Positions 23,601-34,838 of a DNA stretch of 64,000 nucleotides are shown here, one piece after another. The stretch's first letter is position 1. Every line of letters starts with the position of its first letter. The translations under genes were made by a program, and so were the position numbers. The DNA lies in the NCBI GenBank assembly GCA_932521025.1, contig OW051468.1, positions 434,064 to 498,063 of the forward strand, written 5' to 3'. This DNA is from Oscheius onirici (taxonomy: Eukaryota; Nematoda; Chromadorea; Rhabditida; Rhabditidae). The notes under the pieces were generated by a model. It saw only the letters and a list, made by a program, of their open reading frames with translations. It did no database searches and was not told where the DNA came from.

Positions 23601-23956
23601 AGAAGTCAGAGCCGGAACGACCGTCCATTTAGGTTTGTTAGCTGAGAAATTGGGCCAGGCCCGTTAAGGTCGATAATCTTCAGCTCACATCCTTTTAAAT
23701 GTACATAATCCGGCGCCACTACATGCTTTCAATGCGGCGAAGATGAAGAATTCGACGGTGCCGAGGCTTCAGCGGCTGGTGAGTTTCTCTACTTTTTTTG
23801 CCACTGAAAGCTGAAAAAAAAGCTCAATATTAGCGTATTAATGAAATCATTTTTTTTCAGGTCCGCATAGCCAAAAAGAAGCAGAAGATTCGTCTAATTC
23901 GTCTCCGCAAACGTGTCCGTCAATCCATCGCCGCTACTACCGTAACCATTGATTAA
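17651..23956 (+). CDS. TICRR: Treslin/TICRR (Sld3)-like replication-initiation protein
   Basis: Sixteen exons, every junction in phase, give about 731 residues: 17651-17788, 18486-18591, 19111-19194, 19240-19331, 19436-19490, 19533-19684, 19976-20280, 20320-20425, 20582-20890, 21058-21143, 21401-21470, 21550-21657, 22779-22981, 23442-23632, 23684-23778, 23861-23956. The helical region around residues 200-345 (LEMQLQILLDL, then TMKNFLEEQ, HIIPQEIAKIFDKL) aligns by eye with the Sld3/Treslin domain of animal TICRR. After it comes a charged KR/E-rich stretch and Ser/Thr-Pro sites (HTPSPRPQR, TPVSGSGKRARK) of the kind CDK phosphorylates to recruit TopBP1 for CDC45 loading. It is much shorter than vertebrate TICRR (about 1,900 residues). 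The C-terminus is strongly basic. An acceptor 13 bases before the ATG suggests trans-splicing. The family call rests on visual similarity. Confidence 0.6.
19845..21345. repeat. Diverged relatives of the left-arm repeat in TICRR introns
   Basis: Introns at 19845-19920, 20450-20545 and 21235-21350 carry tandem units reading GACAGTTAGACAGCTTGTAG, each preceded by CCACAGTCAA or similar. The GACAGTTAGACAGC part is shared with the second form of the 1-15.2 kb repeat, but the GTCGAG core is lost. Confidence 0.6.
21658..22778. mobile_element. Inverted-repeat element filling a whole intron of the TICRR-like gene
   Basis: The intron between exons 21550-21657 and 22779-22981 is a nested inverted repeat. 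The inner arms begin CAGAGTTACCCTGTGAA at 21755 and end in the reverse complement at 22673, with long matching arms (about 190 bases each) carrying ACGTCTGGACGTTATTTATG and its mirror. The outermost bases, TATGGGCTG at the 5' splice site and CAGCCCATA spanning the 3' splice site, are also mirror images. The interior has no convincing transposase. It looks like a non-autonomous DNA element. Confidence 0.75.
23131..23307. mobile_element. Small MITE with GGTCCCGTCACGAA ends
   Basis: The element opens GGTCCCGTCACGAA and closes with the mirror TTCGTGACAGGGACC. Its left half is closely similar to part of the larger element at 36090-36498 (shared TCGACTCTTTCG-like and AATCGATTC segments). It lies in a TICRR intron (22982-23441). 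Confidence 0.6.
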
Positions 23957-24768
23957 AACATTTTCCCTATTTCTTCTCATTTCTAGTCTCCCGTATCCAC
24001 AGATTCTCGCACTCGATTCTTGTCATTATAAATTGAGTAATTTGTTGCCGTGTTCTTTGCACGATTGTGGTCGTTTGCCACTGCACGTACTTGTTCAAAA
24101 TGTTGTAAAGGAATGTTTATTCGGAGATTTTTTCATAGAAAATGAGCTGTTTTATTTTTCGTCAATTTGAGCCCACAGAAATCCGCGGATAAAAAAGTGT
24201 TCATAACCTTCTGTTTCACCCAAAATTGCGTACAAAAAAATACGCTTATATTTTATTTTAATCCGTTCAAAATTTTTCACGACATTTCTTTCTTTTTTTT
24301 TGTCCCTGAATTCAGCTCCTTGGATAAACTCCCATGCTTTTGAACGAAACAAAGGAATTTCGGAAATCGCTGAAAAATGACGAAGCTAAATTTAAGTGAA
24401 GTCAATGCCCGGAAAAGTTTGAATTTTTTAGTTTTGCCTTTTCTTCCCAGATCAGTCCGCTAATCTCTCTCGGCATTGAGTAAACAGCAGTCATCAGCCA
24501 ATCAGAGGAGAGTTGTTGGAAAGCGCGGGAAATCCCGAGGCGTCCCTCTTACGAAAACTTGACCCTGTTTATCCCTCAAAAAGTATATTCGTTATCTTTT
24601 ACAAGTAATTTCACTATCTTTCTTCTATTTATGTGAATTCACGATCAAAAACGAAATCTACGACCATTCTTAAAGCCATTTTTTTTAAATTTTATCACGA
24701 ATAAGAAGAAAATCGATTACAGAGACTAAAAGTCCAGCCAGGAACGCCGTCTGACTCACAGCTGATCT
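23957..24768. other. Intergenic region, likely promoter of the lysine-rich/PIGO pair
   Basis: It holds the 3' flank of the TICRR-like gene and the upstream region of the next gene. No exon, RNA gene or clear repeat is visible. A GC-richer block near 24460-24550 between AT-rich flanks is a plausible promoter. Confidence 0.4.
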
Positions 24769-27036
24769 ATGCGTGGAGACGCGTCAGCCGAGAACACTCG
24801 GCGTAGCACCCGAGAGCGCATTGACCTCAGTCACGCCGAGGAAGGGTGAGTTCACTAAAACAGTTACTTTTTTTTGATTTAGCAGGAAAATTAGTCAATA
24901 GAGAAGGGAAATTACTGGAAGAGGGAGAAACAAGTAGTCTGACAGGGATGCAGTAGTCTAGAACTGTTGATGAGTCTGGATCAGAGAGTGGGAGTTCGGA
25001 GATACGAAAAAGATAGTTTAAGTGCATAACAGTAGAGAGTGCAGGAGTCTGAATCGGACGGAGATAGGTACAATAAATGAGACAATAGTCTGATAGGAAT
25101 ACTGTAGAGAGTACAGTAAATAGGAGTTAGAAAAAGAGTGAGAAGATATCGTAACCCAAGCTCAAAATTCCAGTTTTGACCGCGACGAGCTGGAAAGAGC
25201 TCTGCGCGCCAGTCTCAACGAATCGCATCAAAAGGAGAAGGATCAGCCGAAGAAGGGCGGCAAAAAGAAGGTCGCCGTCGTCGTGAAGAAAGAAGAGAAA
25301 AAGGTTGAAAAGAAGCCGGTGGAGAAGAAGGAAATCAAAAAGAGTGCTCCCGTCGTGAAGGTAAGGAAGATTTGAAGAAAAAAACAAGATTCCTTTTAGA
25401 AAGAAGAACCGGAAATCAAGAAAGAGACGAGAAAGAGTGCTCCGAAGAGAAAAGCCCAGCCATCGACATCGGAAGTCGAAGACGTGAAGCCGGAAAAGAA
25501 GGCCAAGGCGGTACAGGTGAGAGAATGGTTTAATTTCATTTTGAGGGGTGTGTTTTCTGGTCGGAAGACGTCTGGATAAAGGGTCAGAGACAGAATATTA
25601 GACAGTCAGAGTCGGGAAGACAGAGAGACAAGGCCTTCTGGTAGATGACCGAGATAGGCTGGAGTCTGGAAGAGGGAAGTAAAGTATTCTCGCGTTATTC
25701 AAGCCTTTGGCGAGTGGGTGCATCTAATTGTAAGGGGCCAGATAGCGAGGAAGAGGGAAATATGGCATCAACTGCATGAATCAGTCAAGATACAGTAGGA
25801 CTCCAGAAACCGAGACAGGGGTTGAGAGTCAGGGGAGATGAGTCAGATTGAGTAAAAAACCCCCATTTTTCTCGGTAAGGTAAAAAAAGAGTGGGTCTGG
25901 TAGCCGAGAGTCAGACACTCTCAAACTTCTTATACTCGGATCTAGACAGTCTGGGTGAGTACAGTATCCAGGAGAGAGAGTCCAGAAGAAATACAGTAAA
26001 GAGAATAAGAAAATGGACCAAGGTTGATAGGAAATTAAGAGTCTGGAAGAGAGTTTGAGAGTCAAGAGCGGCAAGGGACAGAGTAAGGGTCAGTATGGGT
26101 CCTTCTTCTGGATATCCAGAGACAGGAAAATGGTAGAGTCTCCAGAAAGGGAGTGAGTCCGATAGATATTAAGTCTGGTACTATTACAGTAGAAAAAAAG
26201 GAGAGTCAGGAACAGAGAGTCAAAAGACAGCAGTTGAGCGATGACAATATGAGATCACCGGATGGCATTCAGGCACAGAGACGGAGTCAGTGTGGGTCAA
26301 GTATTTTGAGAGTCAGAAACTGTTGGACTTTCTCTACTGATCCAGACAGTCTGGTGAATACAATAGTCACTTGAGGAGCAGCAGTGGAGAGTCCAGAAGA
26401 AAGTGACAGTCTGGGATCACCTGGTTCAGAGAGTCAGAACACGTTGTATCTAGTAGAGATTTGGGTAGGCATAGTCTGAGTAGAGTAGAACAGAAATTCT
26501 CATTAGTTACAGTAATCTTATAGCCTGTCAAGAAGACCAAAGAGGCCAAGGAAACCAAAGAAGTCAAGGTAGAAGCCCCGGAGCCGAAGCCAGAGAAGAA
26601 AGCTACTACCGCCAAGGCTGTCAGCAAGACAAAGTCTGAAACTTCCAAGAAAGAGCTTTCGAAAAAGGATTCAAAGCCAAAAACGGTAATTAGAGAGTTT
26701 TTATATCTCTTTTAAAAGTTCCGACTTCGCTTGTAGGTTTGTTGCTTTTGGCTCTATTGAAAAAATTCATTGGACATTACAGAAAGCCGAGCTGCGAAAA
26801 TCGCTGAAGAGCACAAAGTCGAACAAGAACAGCAGGCCGACTACTGCTGCGAGTGGAAGAGAGCACGCCTTGGGAAAACGTCTGGCTCATACTCAGGTAG
26901 GTATACTGTAACTGTCTTACTGTCTCTCTGCCTCTCTGACCCTGATTTTCAGGCAAGCGACTTCATCACCCTTCTGGCCTGTGCTACCAAAGTCCTCGGC
27001 GGTCTGAACAACTCGACTGACTACGTCCTACAGTAA
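24769..27036 (+). CDS. Lysine-rich protein with a UIM-like helix
   Basis: Six phase-consistent exons give about 246 residues: 24769-24845, 25174-25360, 25400-25516, 26524-26685, 26783-26896, 26953-27036. After a basic start with TRRSTRERIDLS comes DRDELERALRASLNES, which fits the ubiquitin-interacting motif pattern (acidic run, Ala, two positions, Ser). The centre is a long KE/KP-rich disordered tract resembling linker-histone tails or nucleolar proteins, and the end is a short folded-looking helix (DFITLLACATKVLGGL). A chromatin or ubiquitin-related role is possible but inferred from the motif alone. I do not recognise an orthologue. The stop is only 62 bases before the PIGO start on the same strand. 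Confidence 0.7.
25517..26523. repeat. Large intron of imperfect AGAGTC/ACAGTCTGG repeats
   Basis: The 1 kb intron of the lysine-rich gene is made of loosely repeated words (AGAGTCTGG, GAGTCAGAGA, ACAGTCTGG, AGTACAGTA). There is no coding signal and no discrete transposon ends. Confidence 0.5.
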
Positions 27037-27098
27037 CCTTTCATCTCGTGCCTCTACATTATCTTCTCTACCTCCATACATAGCCCCCACTCCACAAG

Positions 27099-30000
27099 AT
27101 GTATCTACGACTCTTCCTTATCTCAGTTGCATCTCTTCTCTCGCTGCTCATATTCCAGTCTGGCTTTCTGCTCAAGAGAAACGAACTGCACTTTAACAGC
27201 ACATGTGCCGATGTTAAGCTTCAGCCTGGCGGATGCTGGCTCCCGAAACAGTACTCTAAGGTAAGAACTTTTTAATCTTCATTTTCATTCCTGTTTCTAG
27301 ATCGTGGTTCTGCTTGTTGATGCTCTCCGCTACGACTTTCTTCTTCCTCACGATGGTCCTGCCAGCAATTTTCGGGGTCAGATGGCCGGCGTTGCGAAGT
27401 TGCTTCAAGAGGGAGCTGCAGTTGTGACAGTTTTAGCCGATCCGCCCACTACGACTCTGCAGAGAATCAAGGGGTTGACTACAGGTATGTTAGGGACAGG
27501 GATCACAGTATCTTTTTCAGGCACTCTTCCAACCTTCATCGACTCGGCCGACAACTTTTCCCCCGACGCCACAGTTCAAGAGGACAACTTTATTCATCAG
27601 GCTCTCAAGCAGAACAGGACCATTCGTTTCTTCGGAGATGACACGTGGTTCTCCCTCTATCCGGAACTGTCAGCTCCAGGAAGTCACGGCTATCCGAGCT
27701 TCGATGTCAACGATCTCGACACTGTTGATGACGCTGTGCGAACACATCTTCAAAGCCACTTTGCTGCCGGTGAGGAGGCCGATCTGGTCATTGGACACAC
27801 TCTGGGAGTCGACCACTGCGGTCACAAGTTCGGACCGAGTCATCCGCAGATGGCGACGATTCTGAAGAGAACAGATCAGCTCATTTTCAAGACGGCGAGC
27901 TCTTTGAAGGAGGGAGAACTGCTGATAGTGCTGGGCGATCACGGGATGACGTCGACGGGTGATCATGGCGGAGACAGCGACGACGAGACGCATGCAGGGC
28001 TCTTTGTGAGTTTTTTTGGTCTTTTAGTGGATAAAGGATTGCTTTCCTCGAAGAGCTTTTCAAAAAAAATTTCTACAACTTTCTACAGGGTCCTGAACAC
28101 GATTATGATGTCTATTTTCGTTTTTGTTGCTTCAAAACCGGTCAAGGGAAATATTAAAAAAAAATACAGTAAAAAATCGTCAGAATCACTGTTTTTTTCA
28201 ATTTTTCGCAACTTCAGACTTCCGCGGAATTGAAACGGGGCACTGCTGAACGTTGGCAGAAGCTAGATAAAAATGAAGAGTTTTAAAAACTCATTTTCAG
28301 CTCTACACTCCCGGCCGACAGATCAGTCTCTCGTCGGAGCGCAGCTACAGTCAGATTGACCTCGTGCCGACTCTGTCTCTCCTTCTCGGCGTCCCCATCC
28401 CCTTCTCCAATCTCGGCGTCGTCATTCCGGACCTCTTCCCCGGAAACCTCAGAAGTCTCGCCATCGAATTGAACTACAATCAGCAGATGCGCTTTGCCAC
28501 AACCTATGCCAGCCAAAATGGGATGACGGAGCTGCTGGAGGTCACGTCCAGAGACGCTACCACACCAGAAGATCAGCTCTGGAGCATGGGACGGATTCAG
28601 GAGACGCTTCGACGAGTCTGGACCCGCTTTGATTGGCCGAGAATGCGGACGGGACTCGTGTCCATGCTGGAAACGAGTCTCTTTATGTTTTCAGGCAGGA
28701 CGATGGATTGGCCGGAAGCTATTGGTGAGTTTTTGAGAGAGACAGAGAGAAACAAAAGTTTTCAGTTCGAACTGGCTGTCTCCTGCTCCAAGGCTCCGTC
28801 CTGGGAAGTGACAACTCGGACAACAGTCTCGCTTTCCCTCTCCTGATGGTCGTTCTGCCTCTGTCTATCGTCTACTCTGTCGGCTGTCTTTTTCTTCAAG
28901 CAGCTCTGAATCTACAGAATATCAGTCCCGTCAAGCTGGCTGCAGTTGCAGCAGTTCTTCTACACGGCGTCTCTTTCACTTCGAACAGCTATGTTGTTTA
29001 TGGAGCTCAGACGGTCCGCTACCTTCTACAGGGCATCGTCTTGGTGGCCAGCTACGAGAGTTTCAGACGATTGAGCAAGGTGACCAGGAAACAGCAGCCG
29101 AAGGGCACAGGACTGAGTCTGATGGGCTATGTGAATACTAATCAAGGTAAGGGACAGAGACAGTAACAGTAACAGAGATAGAGACGTCTCTAAATAACTA
29201 TGTAAATTTATATAATAACATTTATAAAAAGTTATACGCATGTAACACCGAGAAATGCCGCCGCGATGCACAAAGGGTGAGCGCGCGTGCAACCCGCGCC
29301 AGTTTTCATAAGATAACTCAGCCGTTTCTGAACGGATTTGGCTCAAATTTGGATAGCAGAATCTTGAGATGATTCCCCAGAACGCATTTTTTTGTTTTTC
29401 AAAATTCGATTTTGTGGCCGAGAACCGACGTTTACAAAATTGAAACGATCATAATTCGGCCAAAAAAAAAGAATTTCGAAAAACAAAAAAAGGTTCTGGG
29501 GAATCATCTTAAGTTTCTCGTGTCCAAATTTGAGCCAATTCCGTCGAGAAACGGCTGAGTTATCTTATGAAAACTGGCGCGGGGGCGCCATGTCGCGCGC
29601 TTCATTGCCGCCGCGGGCAGTCATACTGAACTCTTTCCAGGCGTCAACACTGCAATATCCCTATTGCTGCTCCGTCTCGAGCCCATCTTTCATCGTTGCC
29701 GCGAGGAGGAAGTCAGCTGTGAGACCAGTTTCCTCGTTCAGATGCTCGGAGCCGTCTCTGCCGATGCTCGCTTCTTCCGCGTCGTCATCAGCTGGTCGCT
29801 GCTGCTTCTCTTCTACGTACTCTTGTACCGTCGTGACCAGCCGCACAGTCTCATCTCCAGTCTCTCCCGTCTTGCTATCATCTTCACCATCGGCCATCAT
29901 CTCTGTCAGCTGGTCATCGTGTCCAGCTACGTAGTCGTACCAAATCTGCCCATCGCCGCGATGGTTCTGGCTCAGGGAGTCTACTTCTGTTCAGCTGTGG

Positions 30001-30634
30001 CAGTCCTTCTGGTTGTTTTCTACAGAAACGAGCTCTCGGCATATGACAATGGAAAGTACGTGGCGTATGCTGTCAACTGGACGCTTCTACTGCTGCTCGG
30101 AGACGGAATGGTTCCGGCACTTTTGGGCTATGTCATGCTCGTAATATCTTTGACATATCTGGTCGATGAAGGTGAGTAACTGTCCCTGTCCCTTTACTAA
30201 TACTCTCTCTTCCAGACTCCCTTCCCTGGCTCTCCAGTCTGCTCATCTCTTTCGGCTTCTACCTGACCGGCCACTCGCCTACAATCCCAGCCATTCCATG
30301 GACAGCCGGCTTCATCGGCCTCCCCGGCAACTTTTTCCTCAAAGCCGCTCCCGGCATCCTGATTGGCAGCCACCTCTTCTGTGCCAACATACTGACCGTC
30401 CTGCTGCTTCCTCTTCATCAGAGTTTCTCCCGAACTGAAACGCTGTCCAGTCTGATGGCCACAGGCTCCATCCGTGCCCTCTTCGTCAGTCTGGCTGCGC
30501 TCCTTCACCGTCGTCATCTCATGGTCTGGAAGATTTTCGCGCCCCATTTCATCTTTGAAGCCGTCTCCTTCCTCGTCCTGACGGTTCTAGTGCTCGCTAG
30601 ACAAGCAACCCTGCCCAAAAATAGGGCTGACTGA
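27099..30634 (+). CDS. PIGO: GPI ethanolamine-phosphate transferase 3 (PIG-O)
   Basis: Seven phase-consistent exons give about 861 residues: 27099-27260, 27301-27484, 27521-28005, 28301-28724, 28766-29146, 29641-30171, 30216-30634. An N-terminal signal anchor is followed by an alkaline-phosphatase-fold catalytic domain with the metal and nucleophile motifs LLVDALRYDF, ADPPTTTLQRIKGLTTG, GHTLGVDHCGHKFGPSH and LGDHGMTSTGDHGG. The C-terminal half is a run of membrane helices. The enzyme adds ethanolamine phosphate to the third mannose of the GPI precursor in the ER, the group through which GPI joins the protein. The PPTTTLQR signature and the order of motifs favour PIG-O over PIG-N and PIG-G. 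It is shorter than human PIG-O (about 1,090). The fifth intron contains a foldback element. Confidence 0.92.
29281..29600. mobile_element. Foldback element in a PIGO intron
   Basis: Two arms of about 110 bases are inverted around a short AT-rich centre. The left arm runs from CCCGCGCCAGTTTTCATAAG through GGCTCAAATTTGGA to GATTCCCCAGAACGC; the right arm is its mirror. GC-rich ends (GCGCGCG, GGCGCC) flank the arms. The GGCTCAAATTTGGA and GATTCCCCAG segments recur in the element at 62471-62790. No coding capacity. Confidence 0.75.
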
Positions 30635-31288
30635 AGCCTTTTAACAATCGTGCCAATTTCTCTTACAAAAATCTTGTGCCTACAATATGAGCAGTTTTCT
30701 TTTTTCTGTCGTTTGAAAAACAGTAATCAATGTGTTTGTCTGATTAAAGTTCAATTAAAAAATGGGCCAAAATGTCTGAAATTGAAACAGATGGGTGCTC
30801 AATTGGCAAGCAGTCATCGTCAGAACTTCAATTCAATTTCGGGACAACTTAGCACTGATAACCTAGATTCGGTCACCTGCAACTCTGTGCCCCCGGATTT
30901 GAACTTGTGTTGAGTGGGTGGGGAACGGCGCCACATCGCACTGGACCATTCGCATGGAATGATCAGAGGCTCGCTGAGGAGTCTATCAAGAAGGGAGACT
31001 GACTGACTGACTGACTGATTCGTCACAAGGCATCATTTTTATTCCATTGTATAATATGTGATTCAAAGAGTTCAGTCAGGTCACGATTACCCTCTCTATC
31101 CATTATCCGCTCCTATGTCATAGGTCGTTTTCTCGTAAAAACAAGAGGATTAATTTTTTTCCACTATAAGACAGCCACTCCGTCTTGCCGATTCTCCAGA
31201 GCCTGTCTGTATAAACAATTAGCAAATTTCACACGCTTGTCTTGAACATGAGCAAGCCTATTCATTCCTTCTCTCTTCGTCTCTAAAT
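30635..31288. other. Intergenic region between PIGO and the chemoreceptor
   Basis: No exon or structured RNA recognised. A short CTGA direct repeat lies near 31001-31017. The segment presumably holds the PIGO 3' UTR and the receptor promoter. Confidence 0.4.
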
Positions 31289-33303
31289 ATGGCTCGTACA
31301 GCCGGGATGACATTCGACGTCAACATAACTACCTTGACCGCTGCTCTCGGCTTCGTCTTCAACTGCTTCCTCATCTTTCTTATCGTCGCCTACCGTCAGA
31401 CGACCAACATTGGGAGCTTCAAATGGGCACTGGTGTTACTGGCATCTTTAGAGGCAGTCTTTGCCATAGACTTGATTTTGGCACCGCCGGTGAGTTTTTG
31501 GGAAAGAGGAGCTTGATCATTACAGTACCCATTCCATCCGTCGGTATTGAAATATTTCTGTCCTTTGAGTTGCCCGTCTCCTAGCCACATCTGTTCAAAC
31601 CTCCATTCCAAATGTCTTGCAAACGTGTATCTTTTAATCCGGTCAATAATTTAGAGAAATAGTGAAGAATCATAGACTGAACTCGGCTGGAAAGTTCCTG
31701 AGAGTACTGTGACGCAGAGAGAATTTCTGGCTCTTTCCCAGAATGAGATTCACAGTCATACAGTTTTCCTCAAAACAACACTGTATAATTCAATTTTCGC
31801 GCCTGTTCCACTTCGTTACAGTACTGAATTTTCGATTAAAACGACCTAGAAGTCGAAAAAACGAGTATAAAGCACTTAAAAATGCAAAAACCTATTTTCT
31901 TTCTCAAATTCCTCTGCGGCGCGGCGCGCTTCTAGACCGGAGCGCTGAATTCTGCGGCGCGGCACAGCAAATCAACAAGCCTGGCAATAGGTCACGCCAA
32001 AATGACCTTCAAATTTTGAAAAACTATTTTTCACTTATTTTCTCTTTTCCTCTTTTTGTTTTTTCATTGTCACATACAGACACAACCCTCGATACTGTAA
32101 CAAAAAAAATGGTAAAAATCCGTGGTAAAACCCGTAAAAAGTGAAAAATTGAAGGTCATTTTGCGAGACCTATAAATGTATTCCGAGTTGGTGCGCAGTC
32201 AAAAATCTACGGTTCTTTCTGATTTTCTACCCCAGATTAATTTGGTTCTGAGTCACAACGCAACCAGAGTCCAGTAGAAAATGTCTCACTTCCTTCCAGT
32301 ACTTTATAATCTTCGATGGCAACTGGATCGTCTTGGCATTCGACACGCCACTTCCGGATGACGTCGTCAGCTATCTCGCTTCGTTCATCTACTGTACCCT
32401 ACACCAAGTCTGGGTCGGAATTATAGCTGCTCTCTTCCTCTATAGATATCTCGTCATTTGCCAGTATGCTATCATTTCCATAGAGTCAAAACAGACTATT
32501 TTCAGGGAAACATTCCTTCGCTTCTTGAAGACAAACAAATGGGCAGCTGTACTCACTTTTTCGGTCTACGGAACCCATGTTCTAACATCAATTTTTTGCG
32601 GGATAATCTTCTGTGAACATAATACCATGAATGAGGTGTGTCGAGATCAAAGATGCAACTTTTTTAAGGAATTGCGGAATCTGGTAGTTAATGTATCCGG
32701 TCTGACGGGGATTCCTCATAATTTGGACTATTTGGCACTTCATCCGAGGGTAACTGTCTCTGTCCCTCCGACTCTCAAATTTTCAGAACCCCATCGGCTG
32801 GGTAGCCTTCTGGAACCACGTCTTCATATACTACGGTAGTGTCCCCGTCTACCTCTTCTGCTCCATTTCGATGTACATCAAAATCCGAAAGTCTTCCAAA
32901 ATTGTCGATAACAAAGCCACGCTAGAAATGCAGCGTCGGATGTTCTACCTCGTCCTGATACAGGTGCCCCCAAATTTTATCTAGAGACACCAAATTCCAG
33001 ACTCTGACCCCTCTCCTAATGTCCAACTCTCCCTTCCTCGCCATGCTGACATTCCCCTGGTGGAGTCCAGACTTTACTTTTACCTCCACGACGACAATGA
33101 TGCCACTGCTGACCACCATTCCAAAAATGGTCGATCCCATTGCCATCATGGTCTTCCTTCCGTCTTTGCGGAACGCTGCAATCAGCCTTGTTCTGTGTAT
33201 TTTGGTTTACGGTACTGGAAAGAGTATTAATTTAGGCAAGAAGATGACTGCGGCAACTTCCGTGGTTTCGGTAACTGTTCCAGCTACCAACTTGACTTTC
33301 TAA
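31289..33303 (+). CDS. Nematode seven-helix chemoreceptor (Str/Srd-like superfamily)
   Basis: Five phase-consistent exons give about 362 residues: 31289-31489, 32300-32463, 32506-32749, 32787-32963, 33001-33303. The N-terminus reads TAALGFVFNCFLIFLI (first helix with the conserved Asn), then IGSFKWALVLLASLEAVF, matching the nematode pattern of a Gly and Tyr/Phe-Lys before helix two. Helix three ends LFLYRYLVIC, the equivalent of the DRY/YRY motif, and the last helix ends with MVDPIAIMVFLPSLRNA, the family's D/NP plus R closing motif. Such receptors sense environmental chemicals in ciliated neurons. The exact subfamily is not decided. The 810-base first intron carries no recognisable gene. Confidence 0.85.
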
Positions 33304-33793
33304 GTGATCTCAGATAAAAATACAGCATAAAATATGTGCCCCAGTCAAGAGAAACAGCACAGCAGGGAAGACAGGCGACAGACTCAGTAAAAGAGCTACA
33401 ATTAGCCGAGAGAATGAGAGACAGTGGCAGGTTTCTCAATAAAGAGAAAACCTCGACGTTCTAGCTCGCGCATGCATTTTCAAGCTTCGTGATGTTCTAC
33501 AAAGTTGTAGAGTTCGTCAAATGCTACAACTCAGATTTTGGCCGTTCGTCAAGTAATGTACTCCTTGGCTGGAACTAAATGCCCTGGAGATGAGCAGGCT
33601 CCTCAGCGTTGCTTTGATTTTGGAGCGGAGAGGGTCCACCTGTTGGTGGCATGCTTGCGTGCTATTCGAAACCCTCACACTGATGAGAGAGATGAGAATC
33701 TGAAGCCTTGCTCAGAAAGTTGTAAAAATGCGTACCAGATTCACGTGGTCCAAATCGTACTCTAGAAACTGCTCCCAGAAATCGGACCAATTA
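33304..33793. other. Intergenic region
   Basis: It separates the plus-strand receptor from the minus-strand locus. Apart from a foldback relic at 33475-33545 nothing is recognised; the plus-strand frame at 33538-33765 has no supporting splice or motif. Confidence 0.4.
33475..33545. repeat. Small foldback of the GTTCTACAAAGTTGTAG family, decayed
   Basis: It contains TTTTCAAGCTTCGTGATGTT and CTACAAAGTTGTAG followed by a partial mirror (GCTACAACT). Related copies lie at 38294-38349, 41691-41800 and 46789-46899. Confidence 0.5.
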
Positions 33794-34831
33794 TTATAGC
33801 TCTAGTCGAATCGGATTAGCTCTTTGATCATTGGGATGGGTTGGGCTAGGAAGGTAAAAAAGAGGAGGATGAGCTGAAGGGATACTGTAGAAGAGAGACA
33901 GAGAGTCAAAGTGACAGAAGGACAGAGAGAGACAGGGAAAGTGACTCACTCTGACCACCAGAAACCTAGAAACCTTCCGGTATCCCTTCAGCGTATTGTT
34001 CGAGAACTTTGCGCTGGGTAGACAAAGGAAACTCTCCAAGCGACAATCACCAGAGTCCACGTGGCAAAAATCATTGTGACTATTAGATTGAGCATAAAGG
34101 GAAGAAGTTCTCCCAAGTCTTGAGAGTTGTAGTCCGGTTGACTTATGTATTTGATGTAGACTGAATACAGTTCAGATATTGCCGAAAGAATTGTCAGCAG
34201 AGTCGAGAGTTTAGCGAGTAGGGGAATTATTGGAGAGTCACTGGAAGGATTGACTGTCAGTCAGCTGTCTCTTTTACTCAAACAACTGGTTCCAGATCAA
34301 AGTAAACACAGTCAGCACAGTGAACACAGTCAGCAACTGATCTAAAAGCCAAATGGGTCGAAGAATCAGAGCGAAGTGGCTCAGTACTCCAATACTCCTC
34401 TGACCAAACTCTGAATTTTAGAAGAGATAGATAAAATCCACGCCGGATTGGGCTAGAAGGCACCAATGCATTCTCTCCTTGAAAATCTTGTGTCTGAGCA
34501 TTTGAGTGTAGAGAAGAGTAAACAGGCACAATTTTGCTATCATTCCCGTGATTGAGGCATACCGATTGATCCTTATTAAAAATGATCAGAATATTCGAGA
34601 AATTTACTGTCTAGAAATGGCTATGGTTGTTTCCAGAACAGTGGACGGGCTGTTTTCTTGATACCACATCGGATAAGAGTGTCTACGAAATTGGAGACCA
34701 TCATTTTTACGAGCTAGACAAACTGGGGGAGCAATTTTCTGAGGATTACTGTAGTTTGGTGGTTTGCGGTTGCTAGACAACGTGTGTAAGTTTGTGAAAG
34801 TCTCGATGTTCTGAAGAAGCAATAAAAACAA
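33794..34831 (-). pseudogene. Membrane-receptor-like locus, possibly degenerate
   Basis: Minus-strand open segments encode several hydrophobic helices: around 34400-34560 (AKLCLFTLLYTQML), 34270-34400 (FALILRPIWLLDQLLTVF) and 33990-34200 (ELLPFMLNLIVTMIFATW, TLVIVAWR). They look like successive transmembrane helices of a chemoreceptor-type protein. I could not join all of them in phase with canonical GT-AG sites; the step near 34430 would need a GC donor. It is either a gene with unusual splicing or a decaying receptor. The neighbouring chemoreceptor makes a receptor origin plausible, but no family signature is clear. Confidence 0.4.
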
Positions 34832-34838
34832 TCTTTAT

